Notes: a model not told the origin generated them from the letters alone. Counted from the stretch's first letter, positions 8,849 to 18,979 are shown. The stretch is 64,000 nucleotides of DNA from Planctomycetaceae bacterium (GCA_041398825.1 JAWKTX010000005.1:369870-433869); one strand, 5' to 3'. Made by a program: numbers and translations.

Positions 8849-9763
8849 ATGACTATCCAGGGCATCGTTCCACCACTGGTCACGCCACTTGCAGACAGAG
8901 ATACACTGGATCGAGCCGGGTTAGAGCGATTAATCGAGTCGCAGATCGAAGCCAGTGTCGACGGGTTGTTCATTCTGGGGACGACCGGTGAGGGTCCGAG
9001 CCTGAGTGAAAATCTTCGCCGCGAAATGATCGCCGAAACGACTCGCGTCCTTCGTGGACGTGTTCCTTTATACGTAGGCATCACGGATACGTCTCTGGTC
9101 GATGCGATCCGGCTGGCGTCGTTTGCCTGCGATAATGGAGCTCACTCCGTCGTGGCCGCTCCTCCTTTTTATTTCCCGGCTGGCCAGACAGAACTTCGGC
9201 ACTGGTTTACCGAACTGGCCAACGATTCGCCGCTGCCACTGATCCTTTACAACATGCCATCCTGCGTTCGCATTGTGATTGAGCTCGATACGCTGACGGC
9301 ATTGATCCAACACGACAACATCGTCGGGTTAAAAGATAGTTCCGGCGATCTGGACTACTTCGGTCAGTCCATTCAAATCGCCAGTCAGAACAGACCAGGC
9401 TGGCCCGTTCTGATGGGACCGGAGGCACTGCTCATCGATGCCATGAAACTGGGGGCCGTTGGCGGAGTTACAGGAGGCGCGAATCTTTGTCCAAAGCTGT
9501 TCACAGATTTGCTGGCAGCCATTCAGGCAGAGGACACGCAGGCCATGAAACGACTTCAGCAGACCGTTGTCGAATTGCAGACACTGTACACCTTTGGCAA
9601 ATACGGTTCGTCGTACCTGAAAGGCCTGAAGTGTGCTCTGGAGCTGAAGGGGCTTTGCTCTGGCCTACTCGCCGCGCCGTTTGATGTGTTCAAGCCACCT
9701 GAACGCGCAAGAGTTCAGGAATGGCTGGCTGGATTCGAATCCCGCACCAGCGCAGTCCAGTAA
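8849..9763 (+). CDS. Dihydrodipicolinate synthase / N-acetylneuraminate lyase family aldolase
   Basis: 304 residues, full family length. The TIM-barrel class I aldolase signature is complete: the GTTGEGPSL substrate loop (residues 44-52), Tyr134 in LILYNMP and the Schiff-base Lys162 in VGLKDSSGD. Members cleave or form pyruvate aldol bonds: DapA in lysine synthesis, or lyases for sialic acid, 2-keto-3-deoxy sugars and hydroxyproline derivatives. The sequence lacks an obvious DapA-only hallmark, and the gene sits alone, downstream of a serpin and upstream of a secreted esterase, far from dapF (61575). A sugar-acid or amino-acid catabolic role is therefore at least as likely as lysine synthesis. 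Confidence 0.9.
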   Translation: MTIQGIVPPLVTPLADRDTLDRAGLERLIESQIEASVDGLFILGTTGEGPSLSENLRREMIAETTRVLRGRVPLYVGITDTSLVDAIRLASFACDNGAHSVVAAPPFYFPAGQTELRHWFTELANDSPLPLILYNMPSCVRIVIELDTLTALIQHDNIVGLKDSSGDLDYFGQSIQIASQNRPGWPVLMGPEALLIDAMKLGAVGGVTGGANLCPKLFTDLLAAIQAEDTQAMKRLQQTVVELQTLYTFGKYGSSYLKGLKCALELKGLCSGLLAAPFDVFKPPERARVQEWLAGFESRTSAVQ

Positions 9764-9953
9764 TGCTTGCCGTTTCATGCGGCGAAACCAGTGTGTCGAA
9801 GGACCTCGAGACCCGGTACGTGGCAGCGTTACAACATCTGCCGCGATTCGCATCCGGGGAAACAGGTGATTGGTGTTGGCGTGATTTTCGGTCGTGAGCC
9901 TGTCAGAATCCCTGTCATTGTTAGCCAGAAAACCAACAGGGAGCTCCTTCCAA

Positions 9954-12578
9954 ATGCGCTGTCCAACTTTATGGGTCCACCGAATTCAATTCATCGCGAC
10001 GGTATTGCTGACACTCAATGCTGCGAATGGCATTCCTGCTGCAGCTCAGGATCATCCCGATCGAATTGTTCATGACGGTGTTCCTCAGGGAAAGATCACC
10101 GACGGAACCTGGACTGACAGTGCGACTTATCCGGGAACAACGCGCGACTACAGCATCTATGTCCCTGCTCAGTACAGGGCCGACCAGCCAGCGAACCTGA
10201 TGGTGTTCATGGACGGCCGGGGATACTCGAATCCAAAGGGTGCATTTCGAGCTCCCGTTGTGCTGGACAATCTGATTCATCAGAAAGCCATGCCGGTCAC
10301 AATTGCGGTCTTTGTCAATCCCGGCAACATCCCGGCCACCATGGACGGTGCCAGAGACCGCAGCAACCGCTCGTTTGAATATGATTCGCTCGGCGACACG
10401 TATTCGAAGTTTCTGATCGACGAGTTTCTGCCCGTTGCCCTGAACGGACTGAACGTATCCAGCGATCCTGCAGACCGAGCCGTTTGCGGGATTTCATCCA
10501 GCGGCATTTGCGCATTTACGGTTGCATGGGAACGGCCGGATCAGTTCGGCAAAGTGCTGAGCCACATCGGCAGCTTCACCAACATTCGCGGCGGCTGGGC
10601 GTACCCGGGTCTCGTTCGCAAGACAAAGGACAAGCCAAAGGCCATCAAGGTCTATCTGCAGGAAGGCAAAGAAGACCTGAACAATCTGCACGGCAACTGG
10701 CCACTGAGCAATCAGGATCTGGCTCAGGCTCTGCAGTTTGCGGGCTATAACTACAAGCTGGTGATGACCGAAGGCGGTCACAGCGGCAAGTGGGGCGGCG
10801 AAGAACTTCCGAACGCTCTGCGATGGTTGTGGGATGATAACGCGGAATCCACCAACATGCCGATCGTGAACACCAAGCCCGAATGGGTGCCGCATCCGGA
10901 CGCTGTTGCGCAGGATGGCGTCCCCAAAGGCGTCGTCGAAATGCAGGAAGCGTTCGAATCCAAAGTCTTCGGCGGCACAACTCGCGACTGGGCGATTTAT
11001 GTTCCGGCTCAGTACAAGGCCGACCAGCCTGCCGCTCTGATGGTGTTTCAGGACGGCATCGGCATGATGAACGAGAAAGGTCGCTGGCGAGTTCCCGTGG
11101 TGTTCGACAACCTGATCGCTCGCGGTGAGATGCCGCCCACGATTGCCGTGTTCATCAATCCCGGTCACGAAAAATCCAGGCCTCGCCAAAACGGAAAACA
11201 CTCCAACCGCAGTCTGGAATACGATAGTCTCGGCGATCGCTACGTCCGCTTTCTGACGGAAGAAATCATTCCGGAGGTCAGAAGGAAGTACAACATTTCC
11301 GACGATCCCGAAATGCACGCGATCGGCGGTTCCAGCAGCGGAGCTATCTGTGCCTTCACCGCCGCATGGGAACGCACGGACGTCTTCCGCAAGGTCTACA
11401 GCAGCGTCGGCAGCTTCACGAATCTGCGAGGCGGCAATGTGTATCCATCGCTGGTTCGCAAGACCGAACCAAAGCCCATTCGAGTCTACATGGCTGACAC
11501 CAGCGGCGACGTCGACAATCAATTCGGAAGCTGGTGGTGGTCGAATCTGCAGATGGCCTCGGCCTTGAGCTACATGGGTTACGACACGCGATTCGATCAG
11601 GCGGAAGGGTACGCTCACAACGCCGACTTCGGTGGATCAAAATTTCCTGAAGCGATGAAGTGGTTGTGGCGAACTGAAAAGCACACGCCCATGATCGACA
11701 CCAAAGGCGATCTCGGCGGCGACCTCACACTGCTGAACCTGCTGATCCCCGGCGAAAGCTGGACACTCGTTGCAGGTGATCTCGGCTTTGCAGATGCGCT
11801 GTGTGCCGACAAAGACGGCAACCTGTACTTCTGCGACATGAAAGCGCCCGCCGTCATTCGTATCAATGCCGCCGATGGATCTCGCACGGAGATCTGCAAA
11901 GAAAGCGTCAGTGGCCTGGAATTCAGCGCTGATGGTTCGTTGCTGTATGCCTGCCAGGGTTCGCAGTCCCGAGTCATCAGCATCAAACCGGCCAATGGCG
12001 AAGTCAAAGTCATTGCTGAAGGAGTCAAACCCAACGACCTGGCCGTCACCAAAGACGGATTCATCCTGTTTACCCAGACGGGCAAATCAGAAGTCGTGCG
12101 GATCAACCCAGCCAGCGGCGAAGTGACCGTGGTTGACACAGGCATCACCAAACCCAACGGCATCGCACTGTCCAACGACGGAGGAACGCTGGCGGTTTCC
12201 GATTACGGCGGCACCCACACATGGACTTTCCGAGTCAACGCCGACGGAATACTCGACGCCAAAATGCCGACGATGCCAATGCGTCTGCCGATCGATCAAA
12301 AAGGCGAATTCAAATTCGGCGAAGCTCCGCCGTATGTCCAGGTGGCCAAAGGAGACGGCATGGCCGTTGACAAAGTCGGCCGTTACTACGTCACGAGTGA
12401 ACTCGGAGTCCAGATCTTCGACCCGACCGGCCGCCCGTGCGGAGTTCTCCCCAAAGTCGACAAAGACCAACCCCTCACCACCTGCATGCTCGCCGGCCCC
12501 GATCACAGCACGCTGTACATCGCGCATGGCACCAAGATTTATTGCAGGAAGCTGACGGTAGAGAAGCCAGGGAAGTAG
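9954..12578 (+). CDS. Secreted double esterase-SMP-30/gluconolactonase protein
   Basis: 875 residues from the ATG at 9954, which has a GGGAG-like site about 10 bases before it; the frame opens earlier (9894) but only this start gives a signal peptide (FIATVLLTLNAANGIPAAAQ). Two copies of an enterochelin-esterase-like (alpha/beta hydrolase) module follow, residues about 30-290 and 325-575. Each has the repeated elements TTRDxxIYVPAQYxADQPA, LMVFxDGxG, the nucleophile elbow CGISSSG or GGSSSG, then AWERxDxF. The third module (residues about 595-875) is a six-bladed SMP-30/gluconolactonase-like propeller (GDLGFADALCADKDGNLYF, KPNGIALSNDGGTLAVSDY). Likely an extracytoplasmic esterase or lactonase, perhaps acting on esterified sugars. 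The two esterase copies are also alike at the DNA level. Confidence 0.88.
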   Translation: MRCPTLWVHRIQFIATVLLTLNAANGIPAAAQDHPDRIVHDGVPQGKITDGTWTDSATYPGTTRDYSIYVPAQYRADQPANLMVFMDGRGYSNPKGAFRAPVVLDNLIHQKAMPVTIAVFVNPGNIPATMDGARDRSNRSFEYDSLGDTYSKFLIDEFLPVALNGLNVSSDPADRAVCGISSSGICAFTVAWERPDQFGKVLSHIGSFTNIRGGWAYPGLVRKTKDKPKAIKVYLQEGKEDLNNLHGNWPLSNQDLAQALQFAGYNYKLVMTEGGHSGKWGGEELPNALRWLWDDNAESTNMPIVNTKPEWVPHPDAVAQDGVPKGVVEMQEAFESKVFGGTTRDWAIYVPAQYKADQPAALMVFQDGIGMMNEKGRWRVPVVFDNLIARGEMPPTIAVFINPGHEKSRPRQNGKHSNRSLEYDSLGDRYVRFLTEEIIPEVRRKYNISDDPEMHAIGGSSSGAICAFTAAWERTDVFRKVYSSVGSFTNLRGGNVYPSLVRKTEPKPIRVYMADTSGDVDNQFGSWWWSNLQMASALSYMGYDTRFDQAEGYAHNADFGGSKFPEAMKWLWRTEKHTPMIDTKGDLGGDLTLLNLLIPGESWTLVAGDLGFADALCADKDGNLYFCDMKAPAVIRINAADGSRTEICKESVSGLEFSADGSLLYACQGSQSRVISIKPANGEVKVIAEGVKPNDLAVTKDGFILFTQTGKSEVVRINPASGEVTVVDTGITKPNGIALSNDGGTLAVSDYGGTHTWTFRVNADGILDAKMPTMPMRLPIDQKGEFKFGEAPPYVQVAKGDGMAVDKVGRYYVTSELGVQIFDPTGRPCGVLPKVDKDQPLTTCMLAGPDHSTLYIAHGTKIYCRKLTVEKPGK

Positions 12579-12711
12579 ATTTCAAAGCTCCGATTCCTGA
12601 TTTCCTGTTCACCCAACGGAGAATCTCAGACAAATTGATCGTGCCAATGTCTTCGTCATGCGTTGGCAGGGTTCAGTTATCCACCAGGCGTTGCGTGAAA
12701 AGGGGCGGAAG

Positions 12712-14568
12712 ATGTTGCGAGCATTGGTCGTGACGATCGCGTTGAGCAGTATCTGGTTTGGGGCAGGCTGTTCATCTGAGAGTGCGCCGAACGGCCAGAG
12801 CTTGACAAGTGGCACGAGTGTGTCGGATATTGAAAGTGATCTGCGACGTGTTAGCAATCCTGGGAAGTACCGCCTTCGTAATGCGAATAGCGGCAATCAA
12901 TATGACATTGCTTTATTGGTCGCCGATCTAAATAGCGATGATGCAAGAATCCGAATTCCCGCCGCCATGGGAATTCCGTTCGATGCGCCGCCGGAATTTG
13001 AACCTGCCATCGAGCCACTCGTCTCAATGCTTGGCAAAAATAGTGACTTCGAAAAGCAGGCCGCAGCGGAGGGAATCGCTCATCTGACGTTCAAATCGCC
13101 CTTGCTGGCTGAAGCATTTCAGCCATTGAAGCAAATCATTCAGGGAAATGGTCCTGACGAAACGAGACGCTGGGCAACAATCGCGATTGCAGACATCGGT
13201 CCATTTCTACCTGACGAACAACAGATAGAAGTCGTCGAACTGCTGAAAGCGACAATCAACGACCGTTCATATGACATTGCCAGATTTGCCATGGAGGGAC
13301 TTGGAAATCTGGGCCCCCGCGCTGAATCGGCAATCCCAGCGATCCTTGTGCAACTGGATGCCGGTAAACATCGAACTCTCATCGCTTCGCACGCTCTGGA
13401 GAAGATTCATCACCGCCCGGATCTGTGTGTTCCAAAACTCATAGGTGCTCTGTCAAAATCTCCGGAATGGACCGAGTACATTCTGCGGGCTTTGGGTGCG
13501 TTTGGTGTCGATGCCGCACCGGCGGTGCCGACGATCCGGAGGTCCCTCGACAGTGGCGATGGAAATGTCTTGATCGCTGCTGCAATTGCTCTGGCGGCAA
13601 TCGGACCGGCTGCGGATTCGGCAACGGACGATCTTTATCGAGCATTTGAAGCGAGAAAAGACTCCCCCGGCGTCATCCAGGATGAAGCACGTATCGCCCT
13701 TCTTTACGCAATGGATTCTGTTGGTTCAAAAGGCAAAGCGAGAGCTTCCGAAATTCTTGGACAAATCCATAGCCTGCGTCTGTTCAAAAATACGCTATTG
13801 CCGATTCAACCCGACGTGGTGCTGAGAATCACAGAAAACTCATCAGGCATAAAAACGCTGCTGCTTTCTGGGGCAGGACTCACCGATGAACAACTTGCGC
13901 CCGTTGCATCGCTCGCCAACCTTGAAGAGTTGGCGATGCCGCACTCAGCAACGAACGACAGCTTCCGTCACATTGCGGGATTATCGAAACTTCGAATCCT
14001 GAAACAGGATTTGTGGAATTCCGGGGACTGGGGAGAGAACGTCCTTGATGACCGCGTGCTGGTCCATTTGCAGAACTGTTCGCAACTGCAAACCCTGGCA
14101 CTTCGGATTCGCCTTTCCGGTGATGGTGCAAAACACTTAGCAGGTTGCCCGGAGCTTCAATCGCTTACCGTGTTACAGATGAATGATGAAGCCCTTCGAA
14201 ATCTGCCGGACCTCGCACATCTAGAGACACTGAACATCAACGACGGTGCGGTTTCTGATGCTGGAATCGAATCGTTGAAACGGTTCGCAACGCTGCGGCA
14301 TCTCAGCCTTCGTTCAACGGATGTGACCGACACCGGGATTGAGCAGCTTGCCTTGAATCATCCAGGACTCGTTTCGTTGAACCTGGCACACGTCAATGTG
14401 ACTGCGGCGTCCGTGAGCGCACTGTCACGACTGAAGAATCTCAAAGAGCTGATCGTCTATGCAACACCACTCGCTGGCAGCCGCGATGTCTTCGACATGC
14501 GAATGACACCCGCAGTTGTTCAACTGATAAAGGCACTGCCGAATTGCAATGTGATATACGCAGATTAA
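12712..14568 (+). CDS. HEAT-repeat/leucine-rich-repeat lipoprotein
   Basis: 618 residues from the ATG at 12712, preceded by a GGGG..GGAAG site; it begins with a basic, hydrophobic signal ending in FGAGC, a lipobox with Cys. The N-terminal half (residues about 60-350) is made of helical HEAT/PBS-type repeats (for example IRIPAAMGIPF, AEGIAHLTF, AIPAILVQLDAG, LIAAAIALAAIGP). The C-terminal half (about 380-610) is leucine-rich repeats of the LxxLxLRSTDVTDTGIEQLA type. Both folds are protein-interaction scaffolds. The planctomycete combination is common but its partners are unknown. Transcribed with, or after, the esterase gene (gap 133 bases). Confidence 0.82.
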   Translation: MLRALVVTIALSSIWFGAGCSSESAPNGQSLTSGTSVSDIESDLRRVSNPGKYRLRNANSGNQYDIALLVADLNSDDARIRIPAAMGIPFDAPPEFEPAIEPLVSMLGKNSDFEKQAAAEGIAHLTFKSPLLAEAFQPLKQIIQGNGPDETRRWATIAIADIGPFLPDEQQIEVVELLKATINDRSYDIARFAMEGLGNLGPRAESAIPAILVQLDAGKHRTLIASHALEKIHHRPDLCVPKLIGALSKSPEWTEYILRALGAFGVDAAPAVPTIRRSLDSGDGNVLIAAAIALAAIGPAADSATDDLYRAFEARKDSPGVIQDEARIALLYAMDSVGSKGKARASEILGQIHSLRLFKNTLLPIQPDVVLRITENSSGIKTLLLSGAGLTDEQLAPVASLANLEELAMPHSATNDSFRHIAGLSKLRILKQDLWNSGDWGENVLDDRVLVHLQNCSQLQTLALRIRLSGDGAKHLAGCPELQSLTVLQMNDEALRNLPDLAHLETLNINDGAVSDAGIESLKRFATLRHLSLRSTDVTDTGIEQLALNHPGLVSLNLAHVNVTAASVSALSRLKNLKELIVYATPLAGSRDVFDMRMTPAVVQLIKALPNCNVIYAD

Positions 14569-14831
14569 ATATTCGAAAGAGAAGCCGTACTGAAAGTACG
14601 AGACGGTGGTGCGATTCACGAACGTCGGCATGCATTGACGTGGGCGATCTCCGATGGCGTCAGCTGGGACGACACGGACCTCAGCACGTAACCAAAGGTG
14701 TAAGAATTCTGGGCGAAGCAAGGGTTCCTGATTGCTGACGAATCCTGCTCCAGAATCTGATCTTCGAGCGTCTGCCGCCACCGTCACTACTGTCTGCTGG
14801 CGAAACAGACTTCTGAAATCGCTTCGCCCAT

Positions 14832-15050
14832 TCAGGCATCTCGATCCAGTCGGCAGGCTCTGGCAGCTGTGCTCACTCGGACCAGCAGGATGCCAGCTCG
14901 CATCACGGACGTTCCGACAAACATTACAACGGCCGCTTCAACAACCCGGGGTTCCTGCATGTCTGTGACGTAGCTCAGACCAATGTTGATCAGAAACAGG
15001 GCGATGGCCACCAATGCCCAGCCAGCAATCTCGCGCAGCCAAAAAAACAT
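14832..15050 (-). CDS. Small two-helix membrane protein
   Basis: 72 residues from the ATG at 15050, which has AGGTG five bases upstream; a longer frame to 15266 is likely noise. Two hydrophobic segments are present (WALVAIALFLINIGLSYV and AAVVMFVGTSVMRAGILLVRV), separated by a short acidic loop, with a basic C-terminus. No family is recognised with certainty. It lies alone on the minus strand between the LRR lipoprotein and the radical SAM gene. Confidence 0.55.
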   Translation of the reverse strand: MFFWLREIAGWALVAIALFLINIGLSYVTDMQEPRVVEAAVVMFVGTSVMRAGILLVRVSTAARACRLDRDA

Positions 15051-15507
15051 TGCACACCTGATTTCAGAGGTAACCTTGTTATGCAGTCCAGGGACGCTCC
15101 ACGCTGCTGCGATCTTGTTTCTGAGGGCCTGAATCAGCGAACAGGAGCCGGAAAATTGTAGTCGAATCTGCAATCCTGAAGGTAACAGCGAAACGAAGCA
15201 AACACGGAATTCGGTCAGATCCATTATCCGGGGATGACGGGGTTGTCGTGCGGAATACGATTCCATTGAACTCAGTCAGACCGGTTGCGTGTCGATGTGA
15301 TCTTCGAATCGTGAGATTCTGATGGAATTGCATATCCAGGCTACCCTGAATTCACTCAGCCAACTAGAACTGCCGGTTGAAGAAACGAACTTTGAAGCCG
15401 CGAATGCATCGCCAAACTAAGGGCAGTGCAAACATTTTGTTTGATGAAAGCGTGGCCGTCGGCCGCACGTTCAGCAAGATAACCACCGGAGGCTGCACGA
15501 ATCACAA
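15051..15507. other. Intergenic region of 457 bases, nothing recognised
   Basis: It separates the leftward small membrane protein from the rightward radical SAM gene, so both promoters should be here. No frame with coding character, no hairpin with a T-run and no clear operator was seen. Confidence 0.35.
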
Positions 15508-17052
15508 ATGGATTCCATCGTACTTGCCACCATGAATGCCCGCTACAGCCACACGTCGTTTGGTTTGCGTTACCTGCTGGCGAATATGGGGGAGCTGACT
15601 GAGCAAACCCGGTTGATGGAATTTGTGATTCAGGACAGCATTGTTGATGTTCTTGCCTGCATCCTGGAGCAGAATCCGGTGATTGTCGGGCTGGGGGTAT
15701 ACATCTGGAATGTTCAGCCTCTGACGCAGCTTGTGGCCGATCTCAAACGATTGAGGCCTGAGGTGATTATTGTGCTGGGTGGACCCGAAGTCAGCTATGA
15801 AACCGCTGACCAGACCATCATCCACTACGCAGATTATGTGATCTGTGGAGAAGCTGATCTGGCCTTCTCCTCGTTATGCCGCCGCATACTTTCGGGGAAC
15901 CCGCCGGTCGAAAAGATTCAGCAGGCCGTCCTGCCGCAGATGACCGAACTTCAATTGCCCTACGGTCTTTATTCTGCAGACGACATTGCCCACCGCGTCA
16001 TCTATGTGGAAGTATCTCGCGGCTGTCCTTTCACCTGCGAATTTTGTCTGTCGGCTCTGGAGATCCCGGTTCGGATGGTGGAACTGGATCTGTTTCTTAC
16101 TGCCATGCAGTCACTGCTGGACCGCGGGGCTCGGCAGTTCAAATTTGTTGATCGCACCTTTAATCTGAATCTGCGAATCAGTCGCGAGATTCTGCGATTC
16201 TTTCTGGAACGATATCAGCCGGGAATGTTTCTGCATTTTGAAATGATCCCGGATCGACTTCCGGAATCTTTGCGCGACCTGATTCAGCAGTTTCCTGCAG
16301 GATCTCTCCAGTTTGAAATTGGCGTTCAGACTTTCAATGAAGAGGCCGGTCGCCTGATCAGTCGTCAGCAGGACAACCTGAAACTGGCAGACAATTTTCG
16401 ATGGCTGCGTGGGCAAACCGGGGTTCATATTCATGCCGACCTGATCATCGGGCTTCCGGGAGAAGACTGGCAAAGTTTTGCGAGCGGCTTCGATCACCTC
16501 TTCGAGCTGCGTCCTCAGGAAATTCAGGTTGGTATTCTGAAACGACTTCGGGGCACGCCGATCGTACGTCATGACAACGACTGGCAGATGGTCTACAGCA
16601 TGCATCCGCCCTACGAGATCCTGAATAATCGGCTTCTGACTTTCGAACAGATTCACCAGCTTCGAAGGTTCGCTCGATTCTGGGATCTGATCGGGAACAG
16701 CGGCAATTTTGGTCAGACTCTGAGGCTCCTGATTCCCGATGGCACATCCGCTTTCGAGCGAATGGTTCAGTTGTCGGAATGGATCTACGAACGCGAACAA
16801 CGACGGCACGGTATCGCACTCATTCGTTTGTTTGAGCGAGTTTTTGAATTCCTGACTACGGAGCTGCAAATTCCGGAACAGCAGGTTGCCGAAACTCTCT
16901 GGGCCGACTATTCACGCCACCGACGCGATACACCGGCCTTTCTGCGTCGCTTTGATCTGAAGAAACAGGACGTCAGCAAAGCCGTTCCGGACGAACCATC
17001 AGGCTCCCGATTGCCCTCACGGCAGGCAAGACACAACGAGCTCAATCATTGA
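15508..17052 (+). CDS. B12-binding-domain radical SAM protein (DUF4080 type)
   Basis: 514 residues. The N-terminal third (residues 1-130) is a cobalamin-binding-like Rossmann domain (GLGVYIW, IIVLGGPEVSYE, DYVICGEAD). The radical SAM core follows with the iron-sulfur motif CPFTCEFC (CxxxCxxC) and the later GLPGEDWQSF segment; the last 150 residues, with YEREQRRHGIALIRLFERVF, look like the DUF4080 tail. These enzymes use a 4Fe-4S cluster and S-adenosylmethionine to make a radical, often for methyl transfer to unactivated carbon or for ring changes. The substrate is not known. It is convergent with fhcA and overlaps its end by seven bases. Confidence 0.9.
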   Translation: MDSIVLATMNARYSHTSFGLRYLLANMGELTEQTRLMEFVIQDSIVDVLACILEQNPVIVGLGVYIWNVQPLTQLVADLKRLRPEVIIVLGGPEVSYETADQTIIHYADYVICGEADLAFSSLCRRILSGNPPVEKIQQAVLPQMTELQLPYGLYSADDIAHRVIYVEVSRGCPFTCEFCLSALEIPVRMVELDLFLTAMQSLLDRGARQFKFVDRTFNLNLRISREILRFFLERYQPGMFLHFEMIPDRLPESLRDLIQQFPAGSLQFEIGVQTFNEEAGRLISRQQDNLKLADNFRWLRGQTGVHIHADLIIGLPGEDWQSFASGFDHLFELRPQEIQVGILKRLRGTPIVRHDNDWQMVYSMHPPYEILNNRLLTFEQIHQLRRFARFWDLIGNSGNFGQTLRLLIPDGTSAFERMVQLSEWIYEREQRRHGIALIRLFERVFEFLTTELQIPEQQVAETLWADYSRHRRDTPAFLRRFDLKKQDVSKAVPDEPSGSRLPSRQARHNELNH

Positions 17053-18677
17053 CATTCCCGCAGGTCGGCATTCTCAATGCGGCTGATTTCGACGGGGTAG
17101 TTTTCGAACGACATCGTGTAGCATTCTTCGAACAGCGGCCGCATAAAGTCATCGATTTTCGGGTCCATCGGTGGCTTCACCAGAAATTCGCGGCCATGCG
17201 GCGTTTCGCGAATGTCGCCTTCTTCGATCACGATTTCTCCCGCTTTGATCACGTAGCGGGGATGGCTGAACATGCGAGCTACATCGGTGGTGTCCTCGTC
17301 GTAAATGACGATATCCGCGTCACATCCAACACCCAGGTTGCCTTTCGAATGCAGCCCCAGTGCTCGTGCGGGACCTGCAGACATAGCGGTTGCAACTTCG
17401 TACAGCGTGTATTCACGAGTCACTTCCGGAAGGGTAATCTTCCCCTTGATCTTGTCGGGCAGCTGTTTGATACATTCATTTCGAAAATCTGCGCACATCA
17501 GCAGCTTGATGATTTCCGGATACCGCCAGAAACAACCACCATTTGGATGGTCTGTTGACAGGAAGACCTGCCACGGATCTTTGATCAGAAGCATCAATTC
17601 CAGCCCACTGGCCCACTGGACCGCATTCACAAGATTGCTGGGACGATACGTATAGGGCACGATGCCGCAGCCGGTTTCATTTTCGACGTCGAGGTTGCCC
17701 CACTTGCGACCGGTTAATTTGTAGAGCAGATGCTGCCACGGGCCATCAGCTGTGATAGTCACGGTATCGCCAAACAGGACGGCCCCGGCATCGGTGGTGA
17801 CGTTCCTGTGCGTGTTAAAGTATTCGGCCAGCTCGGCAGTTGCAGAACACATCGTGTCCCAGTCGTCACCTCCATAAGCATGGTACTGCGAATGAGCGAT
17901 GTGGGCTCGGCGGCCTTCCAGATTCTTCAGCGTATCAATGGTCGTGGAGATATTGCCGGGAGCCCCCAGATTGTTGCAGTGAAGGTGCATCGGATGTGGC
18001 AAACCCAGTTCTTCGCAAATCTGAGCGAGCTGGCTGACGATCTTTCCCGGCGTCAGGCTGCTGTAACCTTCGATGGGATCGTTGAGTTGTTTGGCATCCT
18101 TCCCCCACTTCCAGGCCGTGACACCGCCGGGGTTGACGGCTTTGACACCATACGACTTGGCCGCCCAGATGTACCAGGCAACAACACTTTTCGCACGTTC
18201 GTATTCGCCCGCCTGAAGCTGGTCCAGCATGATTTCGTTGTTGGCCATCAGAGTCAGCGTCGATTTGTCGACGATGGGGATATCCGCGAGTTCTTCGTGG
18301 GTGTGGCGAGCTGAAAGTACAGGCACGGCTGCTTCGTTTACCGTTGTGAAGCCCATTCCGGCATAAAGATAACCGGTGGCAAACGTTGTCGGCGCCATCC
18401 CGCCAAGGCCACTGCGACGAGACTTTGTGCGAATAAATGCCTGAACTCGTCGATGATCTTCAGGAGTCATTGCTCGGGCAAAATTGATCGCTCCGCCAGC
18501 GACATGCGTGTGGACGTCAACGCCTCCCGGAAAAATGATCATACCTGTAGCGTCGATTGTGCGCCCGCCGTCGACAGATTCCACAATGCGACCATGGTCG
18601 TCGATGCAGATATCCCTGACGATTCCGTCAATACCATTCGCAGGGTCGTAAACTTTTCCGCCAGTAATTCTTAACAT
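17046..18677 (-). CDS. fhcA: Formylmethanofuran dehydrogenase / formyltransferase-hydrolase subunit A
   Basis: 543 residues from the ATG at 18677, which has GAAGG before it; a frame opening at 18851 adds 58 residues unlike the family. This is an amidohydrolase-fold protein: GGVDVHTH (His56, His58), the carboxylated-lysine site in VKAVNPGG (Lys179), HLHCNNLG and AHSQYHAYGGDD for the dinuclear metal centre. In methanogens FwdA/FmdA hydrolyses formate from formylmethanofuran; in methylotrophs and planctomycetes FhcA with FhcB, C and D turns formyl-tetrahydromethanopterin into formate. The other fhc genes are not in this window, so this copy is apart from a full cluster. Probably part of formaldehyde oxidation or detoxification. 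Confidence 0.92.
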   Translation of the reverse strand: MLRITGGKVYDPANGIDGIVRDICIDDHGRIVESVDGGRTIDATGMIIFPGGVDVHTHVAGGAINFARAMTPEDHRRVQAFIRTKSRRSGLGGMAPTTFATGYLYAGMGFTTVNEAAVPVLSARHTHEELADIPIVDKSTLTLMANNEIMLDQLQAGEYERAKSVVAWYIWAAKSYGVKAVNPGGVTAWKWGKDAKQLNDPIEGYSSLTPGKIVSQLAQICEELGLPHPMHLHCNNLGAPGNISTTIDTLKNLEGRRAHIAHSQYHAYGGDDWDTMCSATAELAEYFNTHRNVTTDAGAVLFGDTVTITADGPWQHLLYKLTGRKWGNLDVENETGCGIVPYTYRPSNLVNAVQWASGLELMLLIKDPWQVFLSTDHPNGGCFWRYPEIIKLLMCADFRNECIKQLPDKIKGKITLPEVTREYTLYEVATAMSAGPARALGLHSKGNLGVGCDADIVIYDEDTTDVARMFSHPRYVIKAGEIVIEEGDIRETPHGREFLVKPPMDPKIDDFMRPLFEECYTMSFENYPVEISRIENADLRECQ

Positions 18678-18979
18678 GAAATCTCTTACCTTCAGCAGGG
18701 GCGATCTCGCAACAAACGATCGCATGAGGCCAAATGGTAGACGGACGGAGCAAAAGACGCGACACAGATTCGTATTCACACGGAGATGGCGAGAAAAGCA
18801 GGATGAATCCACCGAATCTGTTCGCCGGACGGATTTGCTGGATGGATTCACACTGACATTTTTCTGACAAACTTCTTACAGGTCGCTGACCACGACTTTG
18901 GACATTCGGCATCTAATAACGTTGACGTCCGCGAGAAACGCGGAATGCCAGAAATGACCTACATCAAAGGAGTTGCCAG
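18678..18979. other. Divergent intergenic region (302 bases)
   Basis: It lies between fhcA (leftward) and the vWA gene (rightward). A short CCGCG-AGAAA-CGCGG hairpin is seen at 18929-18943, 20-odd bases before the ribosome binding site of the vWA gene. No other element was recognised. Confidence 0.35.

Noticed and set aside
10494..11618. Long minus-strand open frame (374 codons) opposite the esterase gene
   Set aside because: It is the mirror of a strongly coding plus-strand gene whose codon bias leaves few stops on the other strand; no family character.
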